The translations under genes were made by a program, and so were the position numbers. This document shows positions 15,912 to 24,413 of a DNA stretch of 64,000 nt, one piece after another; within the stretch, counting starts at the first letter, position 1, and every line of letters starts with the position of its first letter. Source of the stretch: Streptomyces cavernae (GTDB lineage: Bacteria; Actinomycetota; Actinomycetes; Streptomycetales; Streptomycetaceae); assembly GCF_004023625.1 (NCBI RefSeq), contig NZ_RPDJ01000045.1, forward strand, positions 1 through 64,000. The letters run 5' to 3'. The notes beneath the pieces were generated by a model. That model was not told the DNA's origin. It saw only the letters and a list, made by a program, of their open reading frames with translations, and did no database searches.

Positions 15912-16681
15912 GCCACGCTCCGGTGGCCGAGACGCTCGGACAGTTCGGCCGCGCCCTTGGCGGCGAGCTGCTCCAGCTCGACGCGGCGCTCGTCGCTCCA
16001 GCGGATCATGGGGACGGAGATGGAGAGCGCGGCGACCACGCGGCCGGTGCGGTCGTGGACGGGGGCGGCCACGCAGGAGACGTCCGGGTTGGACTCACGG
16101 CTCTCCACCGCGACGCCGCGTCGGCGGATCTCGTTGAGGGCCTCGCGCAGTGCGGCCGGATCGGTGATGCTGTTCGGCGTCATGCGGACCAGGTCCGCGT
16201 CGTCGGGGATGCGGGCGGTGAGTTCGTGCTCGGGCAGGGAGGCGAGGAGCATCTTGCCGACCGAGGTGCAGTGCGCGGGCAGCCGGCGCCCGGCGGCGGA
16301 CACCATGCGGACGGCGTGCGTGGAGTCGACCTTGGCGATGTAGATGACGTCCGTGCCCTCGAGGATCGCCACGTGCACCGTCTCGTCGCAGGTCTCGGCG
16401 ACCGACCGGGCGACCTGCTGGCCCTCGGCGGCGAGGTCGAGCTGCTCGGCGTATCGGCTCCCGAGCTGGTACGGACGCACACCGAGCCGGTAACGTCCCG
16501 GTTGTCCCGGAACCGGCACGATGTACGACCGGGCGGAGAGCGTGGTGACCAGTTCGTGCACGGTGGTGCGCGGCAGCTGCAGCTTGCGCACGATGTCGGG
16601 AGCCGACAGCGTGCCGTCCCCGTCCAGGAAGAGCTCCAGTATGTCGAGAGCCCGGGTCACGGCAGGTACTAGGCGTCCCAC
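15908..16681 (-). CDS. IclR-family transcriptional regulator
   Basis: A 257-residue regulator. The winged HTH spans about residues 5-60 (AVTRALDILELF, LSAPDIVRKLQLPRTTVHELV), and the C-terminal GAF-like effector domain shows YQLGSRY, DVIYIAKVDS, LPAHCTSVGKMLLA and SCVAAPVHDRTGRVVAALSISVP. IclR proteins usually bind small carbon metabolites such as sugar acids. GTG 16681 is preceded by GGGAGG. It heads a two-gene operon with the lactonase, and its own promoter region has GAAATCTCGAAC, almost identical to a site at the dehydratase promoter. Autoregulation plus control of the dehydratase-dehydrogenase pair is the simplest reading. Confidence 0.88.
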   Translation of the reverse strand: MGRLVPAVTRALDILELFLDGDGTLSAPDIVRKLQLPRTTVHELVTTLSARSYIVPVPGQPGRYRLGVRPYQLGSRYAEQLDLAAEGQQVARSVAETCDETVHVAILEGTDVIYIAKVDSTHAVRMVSAAGRRLPAHCTSVGKMLLASLPEHELTARIPDDADLVRMTPNSITDPAALREALNEIRRRGVAVESRESNPDVSCVAAPVHDRTGRVVAALSISVPMIRWSDERRVELEQLAAKGAAELSERLGHRSVA

Positions 16682-16716
16682 GACCGGCCCCCCTCCCTTG
16701 CGTCTGTGGTGACTGC

Positions 16717-16728
16717 GTTCGAGATTTC
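16717..16728 (-). promoter_or_regulatory. Candidate IclR operator GAAATCTCGAAC
   Basis: Lies about 20-30 bases downstream of the predicted iclR transcription start and 11/12 identical to 2127-2138 in the dehydratase promoter. The position fits autorepression. Confidence 0.55.
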
Positions 16729-16753
16729 AACAGTCGATCGGCATGACGAACAC

Positions 16754-16782
16754 AGGCTAGTCATAGTGGCCCGGACGGGCAA
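16754..16782 (-). promoter_or_regulatory. Predicted promoter of iclR-lactonase operon
   Basis: On the minus strand, TTGCCC (16782-16777) and TAGCCT (16759-16754) are 17 bases apart; transcription would start near 16747, about 65 bases before the GTG. Confidence 0.55.
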
Positions 16783-16912
16783 TGGCCGGGTAACGGTGGG
16801 GTTGCGGGCGGGTGATGGGGCGCGCGAGCACGGATGCCACGGACACGCGCCCTTCATCCCATAAGAGATGTTCACTGCCTACCATCCCTTTCATGGTGTT
16901 TTTTCGCGCTGC

Positions 16913-16942
16913 TTGACCTGGCCTCTGCCGGGTGGCTAGAAC
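16913..16942 (+). promoter_or_regulatory. Predicted promoter of L,D-transpeptidase gene
   Basis: TTGACC (16913-16918) and TAGAAC (16937-16942) with an 18-base spacer, giving a leader of roughly 105 bases before GTG 17055. Confidence 0.6.
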
Positions 16943-17054
16943 CCGGCACGGTCTCTCTCCGCAGACATGCCGTGGCTGCCGGATGTCTCCGCGCGGCCGT
17001 CTCGTCGTGCCGTCGCACGGACCGCGGTAGCCGTTTCCCAGCAAGGAGCGCAGC

Positions 17055-18041
17055 GTGCAGTTCTTCTCCCGGCAGGCCCTTCTCGCCACTGCCGTCGTCG
17101 GCGTCCTGGCGCTCACGTCCGCCTGCGGCGGGCAGGACGACGGTCAGGACTCGGCCTCGGAAACGGTCGACGCGTCGCACGCGCCCGACGGGGTCTCCTT
17201 CGGTGACGGTGCCTCCGCCTCCCGCAGTGCCTCCGGCTCCCCGTCCGCGAGCCCTTCGCGTTCCGTCTCGCCGTCCCCGTCCGCGTCGGCCTCCGCCTCC
17301 GCGTCGGCCGCGGCGTCGGATGCCGCCGTGGGTACGGGCGGTTCCGGGAGCGGCGGTTCGGGGACGGGCTCGGGCTCGGGGACCGGCTCGGGGACCGGTA
17401 CGAGTGCGGGTTCCGGTGGCGATGCCGCGGTTCCGGCGCCCGCCGCCCCCGACTTCCCCGTACCGGTGCAGGTGGGCGACGCCACCCAGCTGATCACGGT
17501 CAAGGCGAGCGGCTCGTACGCCACCGTGACGGCCTGGGCGAAGGGCTCCTCGGGCTGGAAGGCGCAGTTCGCCACGAGCGCGGGCCGGGTGGGTTCCAAC
17601 GGTGTGACGGACGGGGCGACGCGACGGCAGAACACGTACACCACGCCCGGTGGCACATACACGATCACGGAGGGGTTCGGCCATGTGGCGGGCGGCACCG
17701 CGATGCCGTACCACGTGGTCACCGCCGACGACTGGTGGGTGCAGGACCCCGAGTCGAAGTTCTACAACCAGATGCACGGGGAGGCGGGTGCGGACTTCCC
17801 GCTCACCGAGGCCGGTGACCGCGGCAGCGAACACCTCATCAACTACCCCACCCAGTACGCCAAGGCGCTGGTCATCAATTTCAACCGCTGGCCCGCCGAA
17901 CCGGGGCGCGGCGCGGGTATCTTCCTCCACGTCAACGGAAGCGGCGCCACGGCGGGCTGTGTCTCGATCCCCCGCGCGACCATGGACCGGATCATGGGCT
18001 GGATCAGGCCGTCCGCCCACCCCAGGATCGCGATCGGCTGA
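17055..18041 (+). CDS. Secreted L,D-transpeptidase (YkuD) lipoprotein
   Basis: A 328-residue lipoprotein acting outside the membrane on peptidoglycan. The signal peptide ends in LTSAC (cysteine at about residue 22). A long Ser/Pro then Gly/Ser/Thr-rich linker to about residue 130 would span part of the wall. The C-terminal domain is YkuD-like, with catalytic H292 in FLHVNG and nucleophile C302 in GATAGCVSIP, matching HxxG...SxGC(I/V)R/S. Such enzymes make 3-3 cross-links or attach proteins to the wall. GTG 17055 follows AAGGAG by 6 bases and has a good sigma70-type promoter. It is monocistronic. Confidence 0.85.
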   Translation: MQFFSRQALLATAVVGVLALTSACGGQDDGQDSASETVDASHAPDGVSFGDGASASRSASGSPSASPSRSVSPSPSASASASASAAASDAAVGTGGSGSGGSGTGSGSGTGSGTGTSAGSGGDAAVPAPAAPDFPVPVQVGDATQLITVKASGSYATVTAWAKGSSGWKAQFATSAGRVGSNGVTDGATRRQNTYTTPGGTYTITEGFGHVAGGTAMPYHVVTADDWWVQDPESKFYNQMHGEAGADFPLTEAGDRGSEHLINYPTQYAKALVINFNRWPAEPGRGAGIFLHVNGSGATAGCVSIPRATMDRIMGWIRPSAHPRIAIG

Positions 18042-18042
18042 C

Positions 18043-18071
18043 CCCGGCCGGGGGCCCGCATTCGGGCCGGG
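18043..18071 (+). terminator. Possible terminator after L,D-transpeptidase gene
   Basis: CCCGGCC (18043-18049) can pair with GGCCGGG (18065-18071), and an inner stem GGCCCG-CATT-CGGGCC competes with it. Both start right after the stop codon. Confidence 0.45.
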
Positions 18072-18106
18072 TCCTGCGCGCGGCACCCGGCCCGCACAAC
18101 CTGCGC

Positions 18107-18490
18107 CGTCACCCTGCCAACAGTTCGCGCCACCCGCCCAACAGCCGACGCCACCTGGCCAACAGCCGACGCCACCCGGTCAACAACCGGCGCCGCCCGA
18201 CCACAAGCAGCGTCACCCGACCACAAGCAGCGCCGCCCGACCACAAGCAGCGTCACCCGACCACAAGCAGCGCCGCCCGACCACAAGCAGCGCCGCCCGA
18301 CCACAAGCAGCGTCACCCGACCACAAGCAGCGTCACCCGACCACAAGCAGCGCCGCCCGACCACAAGCAGCGTCACCCGACCACAAGCAGCGTCACCCGA
18401 CCACAAGCAGCGCCGCCCGACCACAAGCAGCGTCACCCGACCACAAGCAGCGTCACCCGACCACAAGCAGCGTCGCCCGACACACAGCAC
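18107..18490. repeat. 20-bp minisatellite with two alternating variants
   Basis: Fourteen uninterrupted copies of a 20-base unit (18191-18470) and a half copy. Each ends in CCACAAGCAG and begins with CGCCGCCCGA (variant C) or CGTCACCCGA (variant T). The order is C T C T C C T T C T T C T T, so the last nine copies form a 60-bp higher-order C-T-T repeat. Four degenerate 21-base relatives (for example CGCCACCCGCCCAACAGCCGA) precede it from 18107. Because 20 is not a multiple of three, no frame stays coding; it fills the space between two convergent genes. There are no spacers, so it is not CRISPR. Confidence 0.95.
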
Positions 18491-18493
18491 GGC

Positions 18494-18928
18494 TCAGGAA
18501 GCCTCCTGCCGCGGCCGAGCCCGGCCGTGCAGAAGCAGATAGAAGGTCTGCAGCGACTCCTCGCGCCCAGCCTCGTAACGGTTCACGACCTTGCCCAGCG
18601 GATTCCACACCCGCCCGTCCCGCATCCGGACCCCGACCGGCTGCCCGAAGTACGCCCGCTGCTCGGCGTCGAAGTCCACCCAGACCGCCCCGGCCCGGCG
18701 CACCAGCACCTCACCGACGTACGCCCCGAGCCCGAACAGCGTCCCGGCTACCTGCTGCCGGTCCGCACCGCCCTTGCGCAGCCCGTCGACGAGGAAGTCG
18801 ACGACCCGCAGGCTCGCGACCGAGTAGTCCAGCGGCAGCCGGTTCCTCGCCGTCACCCGGGTCACGAACCCCGCGGCGCACCGCCGCATCCCTTCCGCGG
18901 TCGGCACGTGCGTCTTTTGTCCGGGCAT
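18494..18928 (-). CDS. Conserved-looking hypothetical protein
   Basis: A 144-residue protein I do not recognise. It appears globular and soluble, with amphipathic helices (YSVASLRVVDFLVDGLRKGG, QVAGTLFGLGAYVGEVLVRR) followed by VWVDFDAEQRAYFGQP and RVWNPLGKVVNRYEAG. This composition is typical of small actinobacterial DUF proteins of the immunity or DUF6278 style, but I cannot confirm a family. ATG 18928 is used; a GTG at 18979 would add 17 residues that look like spacer. It ends within a few bases of the minisatellite and is followed at a distance by the PucR operon in the same direction. Confidence 0.6.
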   Translation of the reverse strand: MPGQKTHVPTAEGMRRCAAGFVTRVTARNRLPLDYSVASLRVVDFLVDGLRKGGADRQQVAGTLFGLGAYVGEVLVRRAGAVWVDFDAEQRAYFGQPVGVRMRDGRVWNPLGKVVNRYEAGREESLQTFYLLLHGRARPRQEAS

Positions 18929-19061
18929 ATCCCCCGCCCCTCCGTCTGCTCGCGGGAGAGCGGTCGTCCGCTCCCCCACCGACCAAGCGCAGCGGTGATC
19001 ACAAACGTCACTGACGTCCTGGTGGTCGGGGACACGGTGCCTCTGCAGGGGCCGACGCCGG

Positions 19062-20312
19062 TCAGCGGTGGGCGCGTGGGGCGCCCAGTTCTCCGCGCAG
19101 GCGTTGGGCCCGTAACACCAGTTCCAGTTCGAAGCGGCGGTCCGGATCGTCTATTTCGTCGCCCCAGAGTTCGCGGATCTGGCGGAGCCGGTAGCGGACC
19201 GTCTGGGGATGGACGCCCAGGCGTGCGGCCACCTCGGGGGCGCCGCCGCGGGTTTCCAGCCAGGCCAGGAGCGTCTCCGCGAGGCGGCGGCCGTGGGTGG
19301 GGCCGCAGTGCGCCAGCGGGGCCAGGGAGCGCAGTGCCAGGTCGGTGATGAGTTCCTCGGGTTGCAGGAGGACCAGGGCCTCCGTGTGTTCCGTGCAGTG
19401 CAGGACCTCCCCTGAGGGCAGCAGCCTGCGTTCCATGAGGTCGACCGCCGCCTTTGCCCAGCGCAGCGACTTCGCCGCGTCCGCCAGCGGCACCGGCGGG
19501 CCGATCGCACCCGACCAGCCGGCGAGCGCCCGGTGCAGCAGCTCGGGGCGGCCCGCCGCCTCCGGCTCGGGCACCACCATGTGCGGCTGCTCGTACTCCA
19601 TGTCGAGCAGCACGCCCTGGCCGACGGCCGGTGCCATCGCCTCCCGGGCGGGCCTGAGCAGCACCCCGACCGCGACCCGTTCCGGCAGCGGCCAGCCGAT
19701 CCGGGCCGCCCGCTCGGCCAGCGCGTCCCCCGGATCACCCCGGTGGTGATCCGACAACAACAGCTCCACCAGGCGGCGTTGCAACCGCAGCCGTTCGCCC
19801 GCCTGCCGCGCGGCCGCCTCCGCGTAGCCGCGCACCGACTGGTCGACGAGACCGTCCAGGTACTCGTAGCCCGCGTCGACCAGCTCGTACATCGCCGGCG
19901 GCGGGATCTCCACGCGCTGGCCGATCTCCGCGAAACGGCGCCAGGCGAGCCGTACGCCCAGCCGGTAGATGGCCTGGAGGGAGTCCAGACTGCGGCCGTG
20001 CAGGCCCTCGCCGCGGCCGAACTCCTGGAAGACCTCCGGGTGGACGCGCGGGCGGCCCTCCGCGGCCTCCAGGTGTTGGACGAACACCTCGATGGCACGG
20101 CGAATGCCGACCAGGGCCATCGGCTCACCGGAGTCGTCGAGGACGACGGGCAGGTGCGGGTACTCGCGGCGGATCTCCCGCAGGATCTCCTCCGCGAGGG
20201 CGGGCGCCTCCGCCATCGCGAGCGCCGCGAACCGGCGCACCTGCAGGCGCGGAACGTCGTGCCAGGCCGAACGTGCGGTCATGGTCCCCGTTGCTCCGGC
20301 GGCCACGGTCAC
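19062..20312 (-). CDS. PucR-family transcriptional regulator
   Basis: A 416-residue regulator with the PucR/CdaR layout: an N-terminal helical sensory region (ALAEEILREIRREYPHLP, LQAIYRLGVRLAWRRF, YEYLDGLVDQSVRGYAEAAA), a GGDEF-like middle domain, and a C-terminal HTH (VAARLGVHPQTVRYRLRQI). GTG 20312 is preferred because it overlaps the stop of an upstream 53-residue membrane protein gene (GTGA), which would couple translation. An ATG at 20282 is the alternative. It may control metabolism or development genes, but no target is evident nearby. Confidence 0.85.
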   Translation of the reverse strand: MTVAAGATGTMTARSAWHDVPRLQVRRFAALAMAEAPALAEEILREIRREYPHLPVVLDDSGEPMALVGIRRAIEVFVQHLEAAEGRPRVHPEVFQEFGRGEGLHGRSLDSLQAIYRLGVRLAWRRFAEIGQRVEIPPPAMYELVDAGYEYLDGLVDQSVRGYAEAAARQAGERLRLQRRLVELLLSDHHRGDPGDALAERAARIGWPLPERVAVGVLLRPAREAMAPAVGQGVLLDMEYEQPHMVVPEPEAAGRPELLHRALAGWSGAIGPPVPLADAAKSLRWAKAAVDLMERRLLPSGEVLHCTEHTEALVLLQPEELITDLALRSLAPLAHCGPTHGRRLAETLLAWLETRGGAPEVAARLGVHPQTVRYRLRQIRELWGDEIDDPDRRFELELVLRAQRLRGELGAPRAHR

Positions 20313-20470
20313 TGTCCCCGGCCTGCGGTCTCATAGGTGATGAGCGGTGTGTTCGGCTGTGCCGGCGTCGCCTCCAGGAGGGCGACGATGCCGAGGGCGG
20401 CGCCCACGGCGAGCAGTGCGGCTACCGCCACGGTCAGCGCGGCCGCATACAGTCTGGGCAGTCTGGGCAT
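20309..20470 (-). CDS. Small single-pass membrane protein coupled to PucR gene
   Basis: A 53-residue protein starting MPRLPRLYAAALTVAVAAL, with one strongly hydrophobic helix (about residues 8-32) and a short polar tail containing LLEATPAQPNTPLITYET. The ATG at 20470 has GGAGAGG about 10 bases upstream. The TGA stop (20311-20309) overlaps the GTG of the PucR gene. The membrane helix, coupling and ribosome site together support a real gene despite its size. A helper or sensor partner for the PucR regulator is possible; the function is unknown. Confidence 0.7.
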   Translation of the reverse strand: MPRLPRLYAAALTVAVAALLAVGAALGIVALLEATPAQPNTPLITYETAGRGQ

Positions 20471-20684
20471 CGCAGGGTGCCTCTCCGTCGAAAGGTCGTC
20501 CCCACCCCGGGGTCAGGTGCTCCGTGCGAGCGCGATCGCGTGATCTCCCCACCGCACGGCACCGGCCCCACCCGAGCCGGGTCCCGCCACCGCGGAGTCG
20601 TCGTCCACCGCCGGCGTCCATCGCCGGGCGTCCACCCGGCGGGCGGCGCTGCGGAGGCAGACCTGACCCAGTTTCGGCAATGCA

Positions 20685-20714
20685 TTGACACTCCGTCAAG
20701 AGTGCGCCTACGGT
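20685..20714 (+). promoter_or_regulatory. Predicted promoter of DUF3068 gene
   Basis: TTGACA (20685-20690) and TACGGT (20709-20714) with an 18-base spacer, about 90 bases before the ATG at 20810. Confidence 0.65.
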
Positions 20715-20809
20715 TCCCGGCCCATACCGCACGCGCACGTTCCCCCTCCTTCCCCCTCCCGTGTCGGCAGCCGCGCGCCATCTGTCGGCCCAACCCCTGG
20801 AGTGTCCGG

Positions 20810-21787
20810 ATGCGCCGCACAGCTTCACCGATTTCCCTGGTCGTCCTGGGTCTCGGCGTCTTCCTGCTGGTCCTCGCGCCGATGCTCGCCTGGTACGTCG
20901 AGCCGAGGGCCGCGGTGAACCCCATCGACATCGACACGACCGCCGTCTACACCGGCACGGGCAGCGTCTTCGATCTCGAACAGGTCAAAACCGTGACCGA
21001 TCAGAAGATCACCGTGACCCAGCGCGTCCGGGGCGACGTCGCCGACAGCGAGCGCAGTGGCGCGGCCGTCTGGGACGTGGTGACCAGCGTCGACACGGAC
21101 AAGTCGCTGCCGGCGGCCGATCCGCACGACGCGCTCCTCTTCGAGCCGCACCGCTGGGTCTCCGACCGCAGGACCAACAAGCCGGTGCACTGCTGCCAGG
21201 AGAAGCCCTACTTCGAGGGCGAGGCGTATCTGAAGTTCCCGTTCGACGTGCAGAAACGCGCCTACCGCTGGTGGGACAACACCCTCGGGGCGCCGGTGAC
21301 ACTGAACTACCGCGGGGTCAAGAAGGTCCGGGGTTACGAGGGTTACCGCTTCACGGGCACGGTGGCCGCGACGAAGGTCGGCAGCCGCCAGGTGCCCGGC
21401 ACGATCGTCGGGGAGCCGCAGCGCCCGCAGGTGCTCGCCGAGGAGTGGTACGCCAACCACGGAGTCGAGCTGGTCGTCGACCAGGCCACCGGCCGGGTGA
21501 TCTACGCGCAGACCGGTCCGCGCCGGACCCTGCGCGCGCCGGGCGCCGACAAGGACGCGGTGGTACTGCTGGACAGCCGGAAGATCGCGTTCACCACGGA
21601 GACCCAGAAGGAGGCCGTCCGGCAGGCGGAGCGGGACAGCGCACAGCTGCGGGCGGTGGGTCGTACCGTGCCGGTCGGAGCGGCGGTCGCGGGCTTCGTC
21701 CTGGCCGCCGTTGGGGCCGTTTTGGTGGTACGCGGGCGCCGGCATCCCGATTCTTCCGAAACATCCCAGCAAACACTCACGACTTGA
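20810..21787 (+). CDS. DUF3068 (PorA-like) membrane-anchored protein
   Basis: A 325-residue protein with an N-terminal membrane helix (VVLGLGVFLLVLAPMLAWYV, residues 11-30), a large extracytoplasmic beta-rich domain, and a C-terminal helix (residues about 288-308) followed by a short cytoplasmic tail. YVEPRAAVNPIDIDTTAVYTG and VWDVVTSVDTDK, DALLFEPHRWVSDRRT and YRFTGTV are characteristic of DUF3068, the PorA-family proteins of Actinobacteria. ATG 20810 follows GGAG by 7 bases. It precedes the glycan operon in the same direction and probably belongs to the same envelope pathway, though a 456-base gap separates them. Confidence 0.8.
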   Translation: MRRTASPISLVVLGLGVFLLVLAPMLAWYVEPRAAVNPIDIDTTAVYTGTGSVFDLEQVKTVTDQKITVTQRVRGDVADSERSGAAVWDVVTSVDTDKSLPAADPHDALLFEPHRWVSDRRTNKPVHCCQEKPYFEGEAYLKFPFDVQKRAYRWWDNTLGAPVTLNYRGVKKVRGYEGYRFTGTVAATKVGSRQVPGTIVGEPQRPQVLAEEWYANHGVELVVDQATGRVIYAQTGPRRTLRAPGADKDAVVLLDSRKIAFTTETQKEAVRQAERDSAQLRAVGRTVPVGAAVAGFVLAAVGAVLVVRGRRHPDSSETSQQTLTT

Positions 21788-22243
21788 TGAGGCGTCAGCT
21801 CGATAAACCGCGGAATTTGTCACGTCGGTGAGTAGCAGCTTCGTTGCGCTCGGCGAAAACTGTCGTCCTCCACCCGAGCACAGTCCGACCACAGCCCACC
21901 CACACCCCACCACACCCCGGCACTCCACCACCGCACGAAGGCCCCGCACCCCACCGCGGGCCCGCACCACCCCCACACCCCACACCCCAACGGGAGCAGC
22001 ACCGTGCAACCCGTAGGACCCGCACGGCGCCACCCCACCGAACCGCACAGCGCGACCCCACAGTTCCGCACCGCGAGCCCCGCACGACCACGTCGGGAAA
22101 CCCCAGGGAGATCCGCCTTGCGCGACCCTTCAGAGTTTCGCCGCGTGCCCCCATAGTTCGCCCAGCGGCCCGGGCCTCTCCGGTGCCGCACCGTGACCGA
22201 CCCCCCACGGCAGTTCCGCACCCCGAGACGAGTTGGAGCACCC
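21788..22243 (+). other. Non-coding C/A-rich leader before glycan operon
   Basis: 456 bases without a convincing gene. From about 21870 the plus strand is rich in CCACACCCCAC-type sequence and contains partial duplications such as CAGTTCCGCACCGCGAG (22061-22077) and CAGTTCCGCACCCCGAG (22211-22227). No clear sigma70 promoter or terminator was found. It could be a long 5-prime leader of the operon. Confidence 0.5.
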
Positions 22244-23401
22244 ATGCCCCAGCACGTGCCTTCCTCGCTGCGAGCCGCGTCCCCCAGCCCCGCGCAGCAC
22301 CGTCCGGCGCGTCCCCCACAGCCGCGCCGGATCGTATTCCTCGCCCATCGCGACCTCGCCAACCCGGCGGCAGGCGGTTCCGAACTCCTCGTGGACCGGC
22401 TCGCCGACGGACTGACCCGGCTCGGCCACCAGATCACGCTGCTGTGCGGCGGTCCGGCCTCCTACCGGGACTACCGCGTGGTGTCGGCGGGCGGCGACCT
22501 GGGGCACTTCCTGCGTGCCCGGTCGGCCTTCGCCCGTCAGGTCGGCGACTGCGACCTGCTGGTGGAGGTGTGCAACGGCATGCCCTACCTGGCCCCCCTG
22601 TGGCACCGAGGGCCGACGTTGTGCCTGGTCAACCACGTTCACACAGATCTGTGGGGCATGCGGTTCGGTGGCCCGCTGGCGCCGGCCGCGCGGCTCGGGC
22701 GAAGACTTGAACACTGGGCGCTGGCCGGTGCGCAGCGCGGGAACCTGCTGGTCGCCGTGTCGCCGTCGACGGCGCACGCGCTGCAGGCGATCGGGGTGCC
22801 GCGCGAGCGGATCCGGGTCGTGCACAACGGCGTCGAGGAGCCGGGGCCGCGGGCCGAACGCTCACCGGAACCGCTGTTCCTGGCGATGGGGCGGTTGGTT
22901 GAGTACAAGCGGATCGATCTGCTGCTGCGCCTGTGGGAACGGGTGCGGCCGGTGACGGGCGGCAGGCTGGTGATCGTCGGTGACGGTCCCGAGCGGGCGC
23001 GACTCGAGCAACTCGCCGGTCCCGGCGTGGAGTTCACCGGCCATGTGAGCGAGGCCGAGAAGCACCGGCTGCTGTGCGCGGCCTGGCTGCTGCTGCACCC
23101 CTCGGCGGTGGAGGGCTGGGGCCTGGTGGTCACCGAGGCGGCGGCCCGGCAGACCCCGGCGATCGCCTTCGACGTGCCCGGGTTGCGGGACTCCGTGCTG
23201 GACGGGCAGACCGGGGTGCTGGCGCGCGGCGAATCCTCGTTCGCGGCCGCGTGGTGCACCCTCGCCCTCAGTACGGAGCGCCGCGAGGCGATGGGCAAGG
23301 CCGCCCTCGACCATGCCGCCCGCTACCGCTGGAACCACACGGTCCGCCAGTTCAGGGCGGTGGCGGCGGAGGCGGTGGCCGCCGCGCCGCGGCAGGGGTG
23401 A
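22244..23401 (+). CDS. GT4-family glycosyltransferase
   Basis: A 385-residue GT-B fold retaining glycosyltransferase. N-terminal domain: RRIVFLAHRDLANPAAGGSE, the acceptor-side start with the Gly-rich loop, and CNGMPYLAPLW. C-terminal nucleotide-sugar domain: LFLAMGRLVEYKRIDLLL, VIVGDGPERARLEQL, VEFTGHVSEAEKHRLL, and the E-x7-E motif in EGWGLVVTEA. It probably adds a sugar to a lipid-linked or surface glycan intermediate; donor and acceptor are unknown. ATG 22244 follows GGAG by 5 bases. It is the first gene of an operon that continues without a gap larger than four bases to 33429. Confidence 0.88.
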   Translation: MPQHVPSSLRAASPSPAQHRPARPPQPRRIVFLAHRDLANPAAGGSELLVDRLADGLTRLGHQITLLCGGPASYRDYRVVSAGGDLGHFLRARSAFARQVGDCDLLVEVCNGMPYLAPLWHRGPTLCLVNHVHTDLWGMRFGGPLAPAARLGRRLEHWALAGAQRGNLLVAVSPSTAHALQAIGVPRERIRVVHNGVEEPGPRAERSPEPLFLAMGRLVEYKRIDLLLRLWERVRPVTGGRLVIVGDGPERARLEQLAGPGVEFTGHVSEAEKHRLLCAAWLLLHPSAVEGWGLVVTEAAARQTPAIAFDVPGLRDSVLDGQTGVLARGESSFAAAWCTLALSTERREAMGKAALDHAARYRWNHTVRQFRAVAAEAVAAAPRQG

Positions 23402-23405
23402 CAGC

Positions 23406-24413
23406 ATGCCTCCCGTCGGCCCCGATCCCACACCGCACCACGGCGGTGGCACCCCTCCGAACGGCGCCCCGGCCCCGACGACGTTCAACGGCGCCATGAA
23501 CGCGCCGACGTTGAACGGCGCCACCAACCCGCCGGCGCTGAACGGGGCCCCGGCCCCGACGACGTTGAACGGCGCCTCGCCCCCGACAGCGCTGAACGGC
23601 GGCGCGGCCGCACCGTCCTCGAACGGCGCTCCGACCGCACCGTCCTCGAACGGCATCTCGCCGAACCCCGGCCCCGCTCGCCCCACCCCTTGGAAGGACC
23701 CCTCCTTCCGTCGCTCCCTCGCGCTCTTCAGGGCCTTCCGGCGGGAGCAGGAGGATCCGGAGTACTGCTACTCCCTCCTCGCCCGGGACGCCGCCGACCA
23801 GGTCGAGGCGTACGGCGGTCCGGTGCGGGGCCGGACGGTCATCGACGTCGGCGGCGGAGGCGGGTACTTCACAGAGGAGTTCCGGCTGCGCGGCGCGCAC
23901 GCGTACCTCTTCGAGCCGGACGTAAAGGAGTTGGGGACCGAGCCGCCGGCCGGCGCGGTGGTCGCCGACGGCTATCTGCTGCCGCTCGCGGACGGCGCCG
24001 CCGACGTCACCTTCTCCTCCAACGTCCTCGAGCACGTGTCCGATCCGCAGACGTTCATCAGCGAACTGGTGCGGGTGACCCGGCCGGGCGGACTGATCTA
24101 CGTGTCGTTCACCAACTGGCTGTCCCCGTGGGGCGGTCACGAGTGGGCGCCCTGGCACTACCTCGGCGCCGAGCGGGCCCACGCCCGCTACCGGCGCCGC
24201 ACCGGAAAAGCCCCCAAGCACACACTCGGCGAGAACCTCTTCGCCGTGCACATCGGCTCCACCCTGCGGCAGGTGCGGGCCCGTGACGACATCACGGTCG
24301 TCTCGGCCCGCTCCCGCTACTGGCCTTTCCTCGCGCAGACCGTCGTCAGAACGCCGGGCCTGCGCGAGTTCGCAACCTGGAACCTCCTCCTCATCCTCAG
24401 GCGGTGTCCATGA
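23406..24413 (+). CDS. Class I SAM-dependent methyltransferase with repetitive N-terminal extension
   Basis: A 335-residue methyltransferase. The first 95 residues are low complexity, built from NGAPAPT/NGAxxxPxL units (LNGATNPPALNGAPAPTTLN and similar), and are probably disordered. The catalytic domain begins near WKDPSFRRSLALFRAF, with the SAM site VIDVGGGGGYFTEEF (motif I), the acidic ADGYLLPLADG, and FSSNVLEHVSDP (motif IV region). This is the layout of glycan- or lipid-modifying methyltransferases near glycosyltransferases. It starts 4 bases after the GT4 stop and overlaps the next gene by four bases (ATGA at 24410). Confidence 0.83.
   Translation: MPPVGPDPTPHHGGGTPPNGAPAPTTFNGAMNAPTLNGATNPPALNGAPAPTTLNGASPPTALNGGAAAPSSNGAPTAPSSNGISPNPGPARPTPWKDPSFRRSLALFRAFRREQEDPEYCYSLLARDAADQVEAYGGPVRGRTVIDVGGGGGYFTEEFRLRGAHAYLFEPDVKELGTEPPAGAVVADGYLLPLADGAADVTFSSNVLEHVSDPQTFISELVRVTRPGGLIYVSFTNWLSPWGGHEWAPWHYLGAERAHARYRRRTGKAPKHTLGENLFAVHIGSTLRQVRARDDITVVSARSRYWPFLAQTVVRTPGLREFATWNLLLILRRCP

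Noticed and set aside
18191..18490. Regular 20-base repeats suggestive of a CRISPR array
   Set aside because: Units abut directly with no unique spacers, there are no cas genes, and the unit variants follow a tandem-duplication pattern.
17650..19014. 454-codon plus-strand frame through the minisatellite
   Set aside because: It overlaps the L,D-transpeptidase gene out of frame and runs through 20-base repeats that change frame each unit; the PDHKQ/TTSSAA peptides are artefacts.
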